From NCBI RefSeq assembly GCF_003073045.1, contig NC_037592.1, positions 9,142,007 through 9,206,006 of the forward strand: a DNA stretch of 64,000 nucleotides, in the 5' to 3' direction. The DNA is from Pomacea canaliculata (lineage: Eukaryota; Mollusca; Gastropoda; Architaenioglossa; Ampullariidae). This document shows positions 1-14,096 of this stretch, piece after piece (within the stretch, counting starts at the first letter, position 1; the number at the start of each line of letters is the position of its first letter). Below the pieces are notes generated by a model. It saw nothing but the letters and a program-made list of their open reading frames with translations, made no database searches and had not been told where the DNA came from. The translations under genes and the position numbers were made by a program.

Positions 1-947
1 TTTAAATGTCCGGAGATACTAAACTATTCTATTAGGACTCCCCCACATCAACATGTTAAAATATCGATGAGTCTTAATAAAGGTTCTATCTTGATTCTCT
101 TTTTTATTTAAATTGCCTCTAAGAACAATTTATAATGTCAATTATTAAAGTATCACTCCATTTTGTGGAAAATAATATCACATTAAAAAAAAACTAAATC
201 GGAATGTGTGTGAATATATATGTATATAATAAATATCGGAACACCTTTGAGAGGGTGAAAGAATAAAGAATCTTGCAGGCTTGAAAAGTAACCATTCTAA
301 CATCTAGTTTAAAATGTCAGATTTTGTTAGCTACAAATGATATTCTCATGCAGTTCGAGTTCAAATCCAAGATATTTTAACTTGGCGTAGTATTTCCCAA
401 TCCTTATTTGCATCTAAGGTGTGATTACACCTTAGGTGTGATTCGTGTGATACAAAATAGGAAATGTGTAGTAGGCTTCTGTAATTCAGTTAGAAATTTG
501 TCCTCTGTGGAACATTTGTGCAAAATGTACTCCCTAAATACAGTTTAAAGAGTGTAAGAAAAGCAAAGGACAGTGAGAAGAAAGAGAATATTCAAGAAGT
601 AATGTAGACAATGGGAGAAAGAGTGGGGAATGGTCCAGTGACCATGGAGACGAGGGGTTCAGCAGGGATGAGATGCAATCAAATGAATAAATCAGACAAT
701 CGCCGATGAATGAGATTTTTCGCGGCTCACTGGAGTGAGCTTGCCAACCGTTGTCCTATAAATAGAGAGTATAGAGAGAAAGAAAGGAAGTGGGAACATG
801 AAGAAAATGAAAGGAGTAGGACAGGTAATGGCGACGGAAAGACAGAAAGTGGGACAAAAATAAGTGAGGGAAAGAAGTGAAGACAGAAGGCGGACAGAGA
901 CAAGTGATTAAAGGATTAAAGATGACTCGTCGAACAAAAGGACTCAC
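1..947 (-). other. Intron 2 of gene A (no exon recognised)
   Basis: This lies downstream of exon 2 of gene A in the minus direction. I found no copy of the family's third exon (the one with an aromatic-F-W-x-C motif) here, so gene A continues beyond the left edge. Bases 480-560 and 600-940 resemble 39180-39250 and 39300-39680, the same intron in gene C, which supports the gene A model. The purine-rich stretches at 770-900 are low complexity. Confidence 0.55.
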
Positions 948-1395
948 TTGCATTCGTTATTATGATCTTCAACGGTTTTGCAGTGGTCTCTATAAGATAA
1001 TCGCTCATTTGTGACGTTAACAGTTGGGGATGACCTTAGAGACTTCTTGCAAGCATCTAGAATATCTCTGCAGGTCCTTTCTGAAACTGACAATGAAAAA
1101 CCGTTTGAGTTGTGATAATAGTTTAATGCCTTGTGGAAAGTCCAAACAAATCAGCATCAACATCAGCCTAAGATCTCTCACAACTTCAGGGACTTTGAAA
1201 AGGCCTTTGACATAGTGTGGCAAGAGAGACTATGGCAAGTGATGCAAAACTTCAGTATAGAGGAAATCGAGAAAGTTTGCTTTAAGTGCTCAATCCCTAA
1301 GTATAAAATGTACGAAAATTCGTGGAATAACATCATCTACCTGTTGGTACGATGAAGAGTAGAAATCCTGTTATCACAAGGCAGCTCCTAGGCAT
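948..1395 (-). CDS. Gene A, 5' end (exons 1-2): secreted Cys-rich repeat protein, long class
   Basis: Only the first two exons are in the window. Exon 1 (1341-1395) encodes an 18-residue signal-peptide start, MPRSCLVITGFLLFIVPT, closely matching the first exons of genes B and C. It ends in phase 1 before a GTAGAT donor. Exon 2 (948-1080, 133 nt, the same length as exon 2 of gene B) follows a TTTCAG acceptor and encodes half of repeat unit 1, with four cysteines in the order ERTC, DAC, DHC and NNEC. It ends at a GTGAGT donor in phase 2. The sequence NVT is a glycosylation sequon. The rest of the gene lies left of the window. The family is not one I can name; a secreted product is inferred from the signal peptide. 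Confidence 0.7.
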
Positions 1396-2116
1396 GACAA
1401 CTATATAAACCTCTTCTCTGAGGACTGAAAGTCTACAAGCTCACCTTACGGACTTTCATCTGGTAGCCTTGGAGAACTGTTATGTTTGTTTTCAGCGGGA
1501 AAATTTTCAGGTCTTTGCAGTATTCAGTCCATTGGTTAAGAAAATAATTTTCTTTTCCCTGAGAGAAATGTCTGTATGTCTTCGGTATGTAAAACATTTT
1601 TAACATCTTCGTAAGGATGCTCATTATCCAGTCGGCGAAACTTACCCCAACAACCAGCACACACCCACACACACACACGCACGCACGGACGTACACGCGC
1701 AGAGACATTGTGTGAGAGAGAGAAGGAGATGGGGAGTGTGGCAAATGGACTTAGTGTCAGTGGTCTTTATTTTAATGCATTCAAGAGTAAAACTAGAAAA
1801 TGTTTTTTTTTTAATAGGGTGTGATTGCAATAAATGTTAGGTGCCCTTCAGGCCTGTTTGTTACATTATTAAGTCATTTCACTCGTAGTTTTCTTTCAAA
1901 AACGTGATTTTCTAATGAATAAATCAATATCCACCTTCACAACATCAGGCTTTGACTCCATCCTTTTCCCTTTTTTCCCATTCATACTACGTCTCTATTC
2001 ACTAAGACAATGATCGATTAGAATATAATTCTACTATAAAATGTAAATTTAAATACTTGAGCATGAAGTAACAGAACTAAAATAATGGGTATGTGGTTGT
2101 TAACAGTGTGTGTGCG
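1396..2116. other. Intergenic region upstream of gene A
   Basis: No coding exon was recognised. It contains a short CA-rich tract (about 1657-1690). A TTTATATA-like string lies immediately before the gene A start codon (around 1400-1408), too close to be a normal TATA box for that start. Bases 2060-2085 resemble part of the segment shared by 22390-22430 and 41790-41825. Confidence 0.4.
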
Positions 2117-2507
2117 TGCATGCTTGTATGACGTGTCTTCAACAACGTATACTGTATGCAGACCACATTTCTTTCCACTAGCATTCAGTTTTAAACTTGT
2201 TGGTGGTGAACACTTGACATCATTTTACCATAATGTAGCAACATGTACATCGTACCAGGGACACTTCGTACACACGGTGCGATATCAACGAAACTGTCAG
2301 TCAAGTGAACAATTCCGGCAATTAAACACTGAACATCCGGACAGAGAAATTGCTGAGTAGTTACAGGGCGTGGTGACAGTTGACTCACCAGCGGGTCTCC
2401 TCCTTCTTCCCCAAACTGTTTACAAGATTGTGTTCTCTGTTGTCATATGGTCTTAGTTACTGGTTCGGCGTAAAATATCAATCCTCCATGTCATAAGTAT
2501 AGATGTG

Positions 2508-2509
<2 letters not shown>

Positions 2510-2553
<44 letters not shown>
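2510..2553. repeat. (TG)n microsatellite
   Basis: About 22 uninterrupted TG units. Confidence 0.95.
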
Positions 2554-2554
<1 letters not shown>

Positions 2555-2770
2555 GCTAATGATGACAATGATTAGCTGACTTCAACGACGATAACAATGT
2601 ACGTGATATCACTGATGACAACCTACCTGACACTTACCACGTCCAAATATACGTAATCACCTGTAAGGTTCATCTTATTTCCTAACGTGTCTCTTGCTCC
2701 AAAGCATTTTTGTTTTTGAGACAGGAGGCACAGACAAACGGGGGACAGATACACAGCCAGACAGCCAGCA

Positions 2771-2906
<136 letters not shown>

Positions 2907-5512
2907 GTCAGGAACAGATGTGATCATAATTACTTACAATGCACCTGTCAACACAAATAATCAGTCTCTTTGCCTGTCTTGCGATAAACCCCCTACCGGT
3001 GGGGACACTGACTATTTTGTCAGATATTTATTTCAGTTCCTTTCTCTAAAGTCCTTTTCACAAAGTGAGCCGACAGCCACCTGGACACTTTCAGGTTTTG
3101 ATTCACTTTACTTACACTTACCAGGGGCTTTAGATATTAGCTTCTCTACACTATAATTTGCACCCACAATGTCTCAGTCCTGTACACAGCAAACAACACA
3201 CGAATTGACCAGAGCAATGTTTTATTTAGCGAGGTACAAAGGGACATAACCTGAAGTACGACGAGAGAGGAATCTAGTAAGAGTGATTCTTCTTAGCATT
3301 GGTCAATTACAAAGGTTAACTGACAGATGGCTGCTGACTGGAAATGACAACGGAAAAACTGAAGAGAGACAAAAGAAAGTTAGTATTAGGTAGAATTTCG
3401 CCCTACTAATTATATTTTCCTTTTTACTTGGTTCCTTTCACCGGAAGCTCCTTACGGTGTTTCTATTCTTTACTGTACTCTGTTGCCCTAAAAGTTTCAT
3501 AAGGTCCATTTTTTCGCTGGGCATATTTTGTGAAAAAAAAGTGACATGAGCTGTCGTAATACCACCTCATTCCCCTGCCTTTTTAATTAACCTCAGCAGC
3601 ACTCGAAAACAAGGGTGAACTTTGGAAAAAAATCAAATAGTAGATGACACGTGCATGCTTTGCAGTCTTTTCTGTCAAAAGAAAAAAAATGGTTAGGAAA
3701 ATATTCTTATCAGACGTGATACCCTGGACCCATCTGTATCAATACACGAATAAAATAAGATTTGGTGTGAAAGATAGTGGTGTGTATTTTGTACTGTTGT
3801 TGTGGTTTTCAACAAGTTTTATTCATACTTTATAGAGAAGTATTCTGGGTTAATACCAGCACGTGTTGAATTATCGAATTCAAATTTATTATTTGACTCC
3901 TGAAATGTTGAAGTTTAATTAGTGTGTTTTTAATTTATTCTTTTTGTGAAGGTTTAAATAGTGTCAGTGTACCATTTTTTCATCTTTCTGCCTTTATATC
4001 TATCAGAAAACGAAAGAAAGACAGAGAAAAGAAAAAAAGAGAAAGAGGTATACACATAAAAAGAGTGAGAAAGATGTGCAGCAGATGGACTTGAGGTAAT
4101 TGATTATTTTAAATGCACATAAGAGCAAATTCAACAGAAGTAATCTCCCTTTAAAATACTCACGGCATTCCTTACGTGCGACTACGGGGAAGTTTAGTGG
4201 ATTTTAATTTTACAGTAGTTCATTCTGATTATTTTTGTTCGCAAATTAGAGTGCATGGACTGCAGTAAACACTTCCAGGTTTGACACAATCTGCTTCCAT
4301 TTTCCTCCATTTACATCGTCAATCTTCATAAAAAACACAACGACAGATTAGAGTTTATGTCATTCATTCGTCTTTAAACAAATAAAGGAACATAACCAGG
4401 AGCACATGAGGAAGGGAGATAACGTAGGATGACGTGTGCAAAAAATAACAGTGAGTCACATCATGAATCTGTGTCCCCTGGATGGCTCGCAAACAAAAAT
4501 GCCACTGTGCAAGTGTCAAAGCAAGACAAGTGGTGAGCGGCTCAGACAAAAGCTTCACCCCATTGAGAGCCAAGACTTGTTTGAAGCGGAAGTCTGTCAA
4601 CTGCTCGCCAAGACTAGTAGCGGAGAACATCGCAAGAGGCCGAGCGTTGGTCTGGGCACACAGCCATCCTCCTGTACAGGTCCGTGACAGCCACAGGTGA
4701 ATGGACATGAGGACAAGAACTTAATTGTACTTGCACTGACTCTCACATGTGTACTTTGGGCCGAGCTATTAGAAGTGTTGCAAATGAAATCTGAAAAAAA
4801 CAATAGAGAGAAGAAAGTTATTGTTAATTATATTTCTATATTTTAATTATATATTTTTAATACTTCGTTCCAATAACACTGGAGTCACACAACCATCTGT
4901 GTTGCTTATTGTTAATTTACTAATTCAATCTGTTTGAAACTCACAAATTGGATTTCTAGAAATTTTGAAATGTCAGTGGGTCCAGTTTTCAAGCAGTTTA
5001 ATATCTAAATGATCGGAAATGAATACTTGTGTTTCTGGAAATGTTAAAGATATACATAAACGCTTAGCAACAAGGATAACATATAAATGTAAGACTTCAC
5101 CATATCAAACCTGCTTGACATTGCGGGCAACCTTGTCGGCTTGTGATTATGTCCATCCACACACCTCCGACAGCAAAATGCAAAGGACTGAACGAGACGG
5201 AAACACGTTTCACTGCTGTTCTTTAAGAAAACAAGACATCAGTGAGCAAATTAAAAACAAACACTGATATTTACTGAACTTTTCTTACGTCTGTGTGCTG
5301 AAAACAAAACAATGGTTTTTTTGTAAATAAGTGTAACACTTTCACACTCACTCTAGACTATTAGTGTTAGCAGTATAGATAACGCCTTGCCTCAAAGCAA
5401 TTGTCAACTAATGGTAGAATTAATACCAGTTTCTTGTGTGGTTCAATTACAAGCATAATAAATATTAAAGTACTTTAACAGCACAAAGGTCTGGTGGGAA
5501 GAAAATCAAGGC

Positions 5513-5518
5513 TTTATT
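5513..5518 (-). terminator. Poly(A) signal of gene B
   Basis: AATAAA on the minus strand, 33 nt past the stop codon of gene B. The same hexamer occurs at the matching place behind gene C. Confidence 0.7.
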
Positions 5519-5550
5519 GAACCGGGGTGCACAATCTCGACGGCACATTG

Positions 5551-8500
5551 TTAAGTAAGAGGCGACAGTGACACCTTGTCTGCAAACTTTTCTGAAATAA
5601 AGAAAATGGTTATTTTAATTATGATAAAAGCACACCGCCAACATTAAATAAATATCGAACAAGATTTTTTTTACACAAAATATCAGTCATAACCTTTCGG
5701 TAACAAGATGCTATTGTAAGAAACGACTTACGGGTATGCAGAAATCGTTGTTTCAGGTCTCACAGTTGTGAAATAAAAACAAAAATTCACTAAGCGCTGA
5801 TAATTACTGCCGTTAAGTAGTCGGCAAAGTCGGACCTAACGGCGTTTGTTTTCAAGGGAGACAATGCGTGTTGGGACCTGTAAGCGATGTCGGCAAAAGA
5901 GGTTCGATAATAAAAAGTGAGGTGCGCAAGGAGCTGGTCGACGACATCATTGCATCATCTAGCGATGATAATTAGAAGTACCTTTGCATAAGTTTCTCAC
6001 TGTGGCATTGGCAGCGGCAAGGTTTTCCTTTATTGTTGTCAATAAACAGGCTTCGGCCTCTTGTACCATACACTCGGTGGCATTGATTAGAATCCTGTTG
6101 ATGGAAATTTTTATGATTTCGAAATTTTAAAAAAATTCACTACTTAGATACATGTAAGGATAGGGAAACATTACACCGGATTAGAATACTTTGCATGCAA
6201 ACTCGAAGTGCTTGCAAATCGCATTGCTTGCAAACGACATGTGACATTGTAAACAAGAGGTTAGAGTATTATATAAGTGGTATATTTCTTTTCTGTCACC
6301 ATCAATGACGGGTTCAAACTATATAACAAGAAAACATACAAATCTGATCTCAAAAGATGTCATAATAGGTATTCCTGATAAGAATCTTTACTTTAGGACA
6401 GGGGTGGGCAATTAATTTTCCGAAGGGGCCGCATGAGAAATTGGGATGGTTTTAGAGGGCCGGACTAATATAGTTAACTCAGTTTTACCCAATACTGTAT
6501 GTATAGTATATATACTGGCGGGCGGGCCAGCTGGCGGGCCGGTCAGAAACAGGAGGCGGGGCGGATCCGGCCCACGGGTCGGCCTTTGCCCAGGTCTGCT
6601 TTAGGAAATCCAGTTGCTTTTAAATATTCTGCACTAGGTCGATTCTTTTAAAGGACATGTAACTTTGTAAAAGTTCCATTGCCAGTTTTATTGAAAAAAT
6701 TGCATAGTGCACTATTTAGCGTTACCGTCTCATTGGTTTCAATAAAATAAGAGATGGAAGGATACTGGGATAGACAAGCAGGCAGGAAAGGAAGGGATAC
6801 GATGAATGACGGTAAGAACAGAACACTCTACAACTTTGTATTTTGTTTACTAACAATCTACATCACTGTGTTATATTTATTTACCTGCACCATGTACTGG
6901 GAGTAAGTATGGCCACTCCGATGTCTGCAGCGGAAAGCGAGACAGAGACCAGTGTCTTCAAGTCACCAAGACTGACCCCCGGCACCAGTTTTGTTTCGTC
7001 AACACACGTCCTGACACTTGGACAGGACCAAGTCTTCGTCGGGGTTTGCTCAAAAACTTCAAAATGACAATCAAACCTGATCATTTCCAGTGGTGTCACC
7101 ACAACCATTTAATTAGAAGATAATCGATAACAAACCTGATTATTATTCATGCTATTGCTAAACTGAAAAGTAAGTAAATAAATTCATCACTTACGTAAAA
7201 AAAAAGTGTAACATAAATTATTAATCTGACAAATAAAAGCCAGCAACATTCAATATAAAATGTTATGAAATCTTGCCCACTGTACATTAAAGTAAGACAA
7301 GAGAAACAAGTATTAGAAGGCGAAGATTAAATATAAGTCTCAAGACGAGGCTTTGTGTTTACCTGTACAAACCGTCTCGTAGCTTTTTACAACTTGCTGC
7401 CATTTGTGACTGAGGCTGTCACTACATGAACTGGTGTTTCTAGAGAGACACTGGAACCGTTCCACAAGACTCCTAAAAAATGTAATTTATGAAAAAAATA
7501 TTTGCGTAACATTTAATTTTGCATGTTTATAGCTAATCAGAAAGTCTTAACGATGCATACAGCATTAAAACACTAAAGTGGTTTTAAACAACTAAGGATT
7601 AAGTATAGTTTAAAAAAACTGTTTAGACTATTAATTGCCTCTTGCCTGCAAGTGTGGCTTTTCATTGTCTCAACAGCAGAATACAGTCTTGGAAACAGGT
7701 AGTCTACCTGATCCTGAGCATCCATCCAGCAAGTAAAAGAACTGGGACATTCTAATTTAAATAAAAGTTTTGTGTCACTGACGATGATACTAGAAAAGTG
7801 CAGATTAGTATTCTAGTAGTAGACAACAACAGATAAACCCACAACAATAACAACAACTACTATAGTAGTACAATCAAAATAATTACTGCATTAGCATCTA
7901 CTATAAAAACAACAAAATCAACGAAAGCGACTAAAATAAACTTGAGTGGAAAAAAACATGTTACAATTTTACGTGTAAAATTCTTTATATTTATATTAAA
8001 CAGTTTAAAGTACACAGTGTGAATGTCTTGTAATTCAAGAGAAACACGACCTGTTGTACAAGCTCCTTCTGCCGTTTTAAATGTAACAGAGAGGGGCTGC
8101 CACACTGTTGTAGCCTTATCACAGCCTTTGATCTTCCCTGCACAGTTCTTGTAAGTGTCCATCGTCTTGCTGGAGGACAGGAAAGGGGAGACAGATATTT
8201 TAACAAATGTGAAAGACAAGGAACCACCTACAGCAACAGCAGACGAACAAACGTTTTGAACGGTCTGCTTGAATGGATTTTTATCAATTGGACTGAGATC
8301 TGCACAGGATAGTACTTGACTAAATGTGACTGAAACACCAACCTCTATTTTGTGACTCAGCCCTCGAATATCACCATTGTAATCTATGGACTCTTACATT
8401 GCGATATGTGTGGCCATTGGCAGAATTCAAACTAAATACTGATAAGACATTTCTTTGGAAATTCCTGACGAGAAGAAATTGGATTTTGAGCTTAATGGTC

Positions 8501-11500
8501 CCTGAAATTCGGTCTCTCCTTAGACTTCTTGTTTTACACGGACTTCAACTCAGTTATTTGGCATACAAATGTAAAGAAAACGCTTTTTTCTGCAGCAGAG
8601 CTTTAAAAAAACGCGAAAAGCTAAAGAGAGTAATGTCGCGAAAAATATTAACCTTGTGTAAAGTCGTGTATTCATTAGCCCCCTTATTAAGTAAAAACAA
8701 ATACAAAAAAGCAGTGTCTATGTCTGAATGAAGAACTCTCATCTATACAAACCACATGTTGTCGGTGTCCAGGAGATCGGCAGTACACGCGCACTTCACG
8801 AGCTCCACTGCACACAGGTTGTCTACACAGAGACGTTGAGGTGAACAGTCAGAAATTCTTTAAAAAAATCTCAGTGTAACACTAGTTCACTCGCTCTTAG
8901 TCTACCTTCAATCATGTTACTTCTTATTGTGTCATCATCAACATCACCACTGACGTATTTTATTATCTAGTCACCAAGACACAAACCCATTGCCCCTCTC
9001 TCTCTCTATTTATATATATGTTTGTATTTATAGCACAATTCTTCCACCTTAATTGGATTTTTAATTGCAAAATCTTTTCCTTGGTTACTAAAATAAATGT
9101 GCATAGCCCTACAGACCGGTCAAGTGAGTAGTTTGTTCACTACACAGTTACTGGACCGCAAATCGTTGATAAGTTTTTTTTTATTCTTATAATGTCAGTG
9201 TCAATATAATGAAATATAAACAATTACAATAAGCTGTTCAATAATCAATTATTTATTGTGGTGTTCACCGATCTCTGTCAGCAAGAGAGAACAGTATTAG
9301 AACAGGTTAGTTAACTGCCGAGAGGAGGAGAGTATCGCCCTCACAATATCTGAACCTGGGACAATGATCACTCCCATCACCGGAAGATCAAGAGATTACT
9401 TTTATGTTCAAGAAAATGAATTTCCATATTTATTATCTTCTTCTTGTGCAGTTGTCTTCTGATGTATAACAAACCGTATTTTGTCTTTCTAATGCTCGGT
9501 TATTGAATACATATAGAATTAATTTGTTGTTACCTTTTGAACAAGGGTCAGTGTAAGACTCTTGAAGGTTTCTTAACTCACTGCTGAGCTCAGATGAGTT
9601 CTCACACACATTTCTCAGCAAAATATCATTAGCACAAGTTTTGATTTCCTCAAAGGAACTGTTGGAAAAAATAAAAAATACTTTTCCTTATGCTATGATT
9701 ATATTTATGGTTTAAATATTAGAGTTAGAGATACATGGAGAGTGAAAGAAAGAAAGACAAAAAATAGAGTGAGCATTGTGTGTGTCTTAGAGAGAGAGAG
9801 ATAACGAGAGAGCACATGTGCATTTATAACTAATGTATCCGTACAAAGAAACAAAAAAGAGTGAAAGGAGTGTGTGAGTTTGAGAGACCGCAACATATCT
9901 AACAATAGTATGATAAAGTTTATTAGTAATAATAAATGGTAAATTAGTAATACACATAAACATTCAGTCAAAGAGGGAGAGGAGGCAGGAAATTGAACGC
10001 AAAGCTCAGGTAACTCACATGCAGGTAGTTTCCACAGATTGGATGACGTGGCACTGGACGAACTGGATTGACTGGCGGGTTTTGGCAGCAAACTGTGCAT
10101 CTGACTTGAGAGATGGATTACACAGGTAACGATACGCTGGACAGCTGTGTCTGTCATCAGTTCCTGTAGAACAGAAAAAATCCATTAGTATTATTAAAAA
10201 AGTACAAAAGAAGTGTAAGAAACTGCTTCCCGCTTTACCTCCGAACATGTTTTCTCCTTACATAAGGAGCAAAGTGGCGGACTCTCTTCTTCATCGTGCT
10301 ACTCTTTACGAATTTGACATGGCTGGTACGAAACAAGCTTCTGCGTTAGATATTTAAAAGTCGATATAAAATATTAGAAAGTGGTTTTGCTAGACTTAGG
10401 TCTTTGTCACATACCCCATAGTTTTAGTACAAACTATGTGTTTCTCATCACATCTTCTTTTCTGCGAGGTGACAGTTTGGACAGCAGACCAAGACGAAGT
10501 TTTCCCTGTACCAATGATTTCAAATTGCTGGCACATACTGAGAAATCTTATTACCAAGAACCTGCTCTCATCTTTTAAAGCCATATTTACAATCACCCAG
10601 TTTGCCGCAGTACTAACAGTTTTGAAGTTATTTCACTTTAATGATTTGTAATTTTATGCAAGATATACCGTGTCTTATTAGACAAGAAATTTTTTGGAGG
10701 CATATCTACCAAAAAAGGGCAAGAAAGAAAGAAGGAGAAATAAGTAAATAAACAAAACGGTATTTTTTCAGTGGCCATCAAGATCTGCGAAATTAAGTTC
10801 TTTAACCCTTCTGACCAATGTGACAAAATTTATTATCAATATTATTGACAAAGTTAAGAAGTAGTATTCGGTACAACATTGTGTACAATTTATGTCTATA
10901 AAATACACAAAAGCCATTTCATTTTCTCAGTAAACCATATGCACAAATAATTCACTGACACTTTACATCTACCTTCACAAAGTTCAAGTGTGTCATTGAA
11001 GGCCGATGCTTGTTGTCCTTCTGATGCATTTAGGTGACAGTCGTCAGTCTTCAGGCATGTTTGTGCGTGTATCAGTAGTCTGTTGATTGAGACATTTATA
11101 ACTCATTTAGAAAGTAAGTGACGGATAGCTAACAAATGTCTGAGTTTTTTTTTTCAAATTTCTAGTATTTAGTAGACTTTAATAAAAAGTTTTGCTCTCG
11201 CGTGAGCATCCTCTCCCATCACTCATTGCGTTTACCAATACCTGTAAACTAAACTTGCTGCGTAGTGCGATTTACTAACATGGAATATAGGTGTACTGTG
11301 TCATCTGAGATATATACACACACACATATCGTGTACTAAAAGTTTTGCTATCCAGTGCGATGCATGTCAAGTCCTAATATCGTTCTCTATAGCGCGATGT
11401 ATTCCAATGCTGTATAGTTGTACCGTACTATGCGATATGAATCATGGACTAAACCTGTGCTGTGTGGTGTCATACATATCAAAGACTAGTGTGTACTAAA

Positions 11501-14033
11501 TGTTGCTATGTGCCAAATGGAAGAGTTTGAGTATAAATTACTTTGTACTTTCAACGAATATCAAAGCTTGCCACGACAGCATACTCACGAACACCACCAG
11601 CCTGGATTGTTAACGTAGGCAATAATGTATTCTATGTTCATGTCAATAGTTTCCCTGCTTGTAACCTCGTCTAGGAAAAGGATCCTCGCTGCGAAGTCTT
11701 TTTTCCCTACACAGGTCTTCAAGCTTGAACAGTTGGAAGACTTTGGCCACAGTGTAAAAGCTAAAAAGCAGCAGAATGTAGATAGCGATGAATTATTTAA
11801 AGACAGGAAGCTGAGGACATTTACTGTAAACAAAGTGTTAGCTAGAGGTAGCTACGTGTCTTAGGGGACTATCCAGATTGATGTTTTTAAGAACTCTTAA
11901 CAATTTTAGCCGATTATTCACTATTCCTTTGACACGAGTATCACTCAAATCTACTGTGAACTGTACACTATTGTTTTTTAATGTCTAAGAGCCGAATGTC
12001 TTTTATTAAATAAACAACATAATCGCGTCCACGAGATAAGTCACATAAACCAAGAAGAGTTCATCCATTTGCAGGTTTGATGCTATTTTTATTGGTCTAT
12101 TTAGTATTGTGTACTTGTATCTTAGATTAACCTCTGTCTGCTTAATTGTTCTATGTTGCTGATATTTGATTTTACTCCCACCTTTTTCTTTTGCCAAATT
12201 CAAAAATAAATCAATAACGATTTTTTAAATATTTTTAAAATCTGCTATTTTGATCTTGCAACTCTTGAATGAAAACTTTCAAGGAGTTTGTGCCTCACAA
12301 ATGAGCAAAAGGACTTAAAAGTAGTTTTTTTTAAAATTTAAAGCAAGTAAAAATTCAACTATGAAACATGTCCTCAAAATAATGTGAAAGAATCTTATAA
12401 AGACATCAAATAATTTTATGTTCGGAAATAATCTCCACGCACAAATCAAGCACACGAATATTGCAACTCAGCAAGGGATATAAACAAAGACAAAGCCACT
12501 TCCTGTCCTGTAACAGACTGAGCGCCATCTGAAAAATTGTCCCCCTTTAACATCAAATGTCAAGTAACGTTGTCCTCTAATCTGACTGAACACACGTTCT
12601 TAGTGGTCAGATATTTTATCATGTAACTCTGGCAAATAAGGTTTTCAGTCAGAATCTCTATCCCTCAATAAACTGTAGCAGGTGTTTGTGTTTACCTGAA
12701 CAAACTGCCTCAAAGTTTCTTTCAATCCTCAGCCAGTTCTCAGAGTGGTTGGTACTGCAGGCTTTGGTGTTGGCTGAGAAACACTGGAAGAGTGTTCTAA
12801 AATGCCTAGAGAAAACAGTAAGCTGTTTATTGTTACTATTTCAAATGTTAGACGGTTAAAAAACAATATCTAGTACATGTAATTAAATACTGTAAATATA
12901 GACCTTAATCAATATTTATATATGCGCATCAGATCTAGGACTCCCAGGTGCAGTGTCTTTCTCGAACCAATGTAATAATATGCATGCATGACTGAAAACT
13001 ACTCAGGTCTGTCTGTCACCTGCTAGTAACCGTTTATCTACGTGTTTCTAAAATCAAAACATTATTTATAGCTACCTCTGCTTTTAAAATTCATATTTAT
13101 TACTGTAGCAATAGCTCATAGTTCTCAACATGAAATACTGTACACCTCGCTATGTAGTGGGAAATTCTGAAGTGATAAAGGCTGTGGAAGTAAATCCCTT
13201 CAGCAAGTGATTTCAATGACAAAATCACCAGCTCACCTCCATCCCCAAAAGTAACTGAGGACGGAAGCCTAGCAACCTCCACATGGTGTGATCCACAATC
13301 AAATCAGTTAGCGGCTACTAACAAACCTAACATCGGGAAGGTCAAAACAAGGGTTACGAGGTGCTGACATAGTAAACTACCACGACCCTGAAGTGGAAGC
13401 TCCAAGTTTTCTGTGACTGGGAGAAGTTTGGAGACCAGACCTTTGCCGAGAGATTTAATGCCAAAGCCAGTCAAACATTCTCTGCGATGAACATTGTAAT
13501 GTACTCAACCTTGCCGGAAATATCAAAGGTGTTATTTTAAGCAAGTAAGTACTAAGGAGGCAGAGGAAGAAGCAGGTCTGGGTGCTCGAGGGTAAGCTCG
13601 ATCAACAGAAAACCTTTAAAAAGACGAAGCAGATCCGAATCAACAACAAAAAACTAGACAAACTTTATCTGACAAAATGTGATCATGGCATTAACAAGTG
13701 AGTCAGTTTTAATGTGCAGTTTTATATATATTTAAAAAAACACACTTTTAGGATTAGAAAAGCCACTTACAAATTTATTATTAAAGCAGATTTTAGAATT
13801 TGACAATTTCAAAGAGATAGCGGAAGGTTCTTACCTGCAGACGTTTTCAGTATCACCTGAAGCATTAACTGAAGACATAACGGCATTTAGTAGATCAGAA
13901 ACACACAGGAACGAGGCATGACATTCTAAGAAATAACAAAAAAATGAAAAGAGCATGACTTAAAGAATCTGAAAACTATTAAAACCTTGTGAACGGACGT
14001 CGATATATTTCAACAAGTGAAAAATCATCATCC

Positions 14034-14096
<63 letters not shown>

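Larger units (their letters stand above)
5982..10163 (-). repeat. Gene B second module (exons 10-17)
   Basis: The eight exon lengths in transcript order are 145, 125, 70, 119, 106, 110, 172 and 113 nt. They track the first module (133, 119, 97, 116, 91, 110, 172, 107), with the same intron phases and cysteine counts. Unit 6 shares the KCxC core of unit 2, unit 7 shares the ECxxSFxC start of unit 3, and unit 8 shares the long loop ending in WC with unit 4. I read this as an internal duplication of a whole eight-exon block. Confidence 0.75.

Noticed and set aside
8399-8731. 110-codon plus-strand frame
   Set aside because: It lies within intron 12 of gene B, is not conserved in the matching intron of gene C and resembles nothing known.
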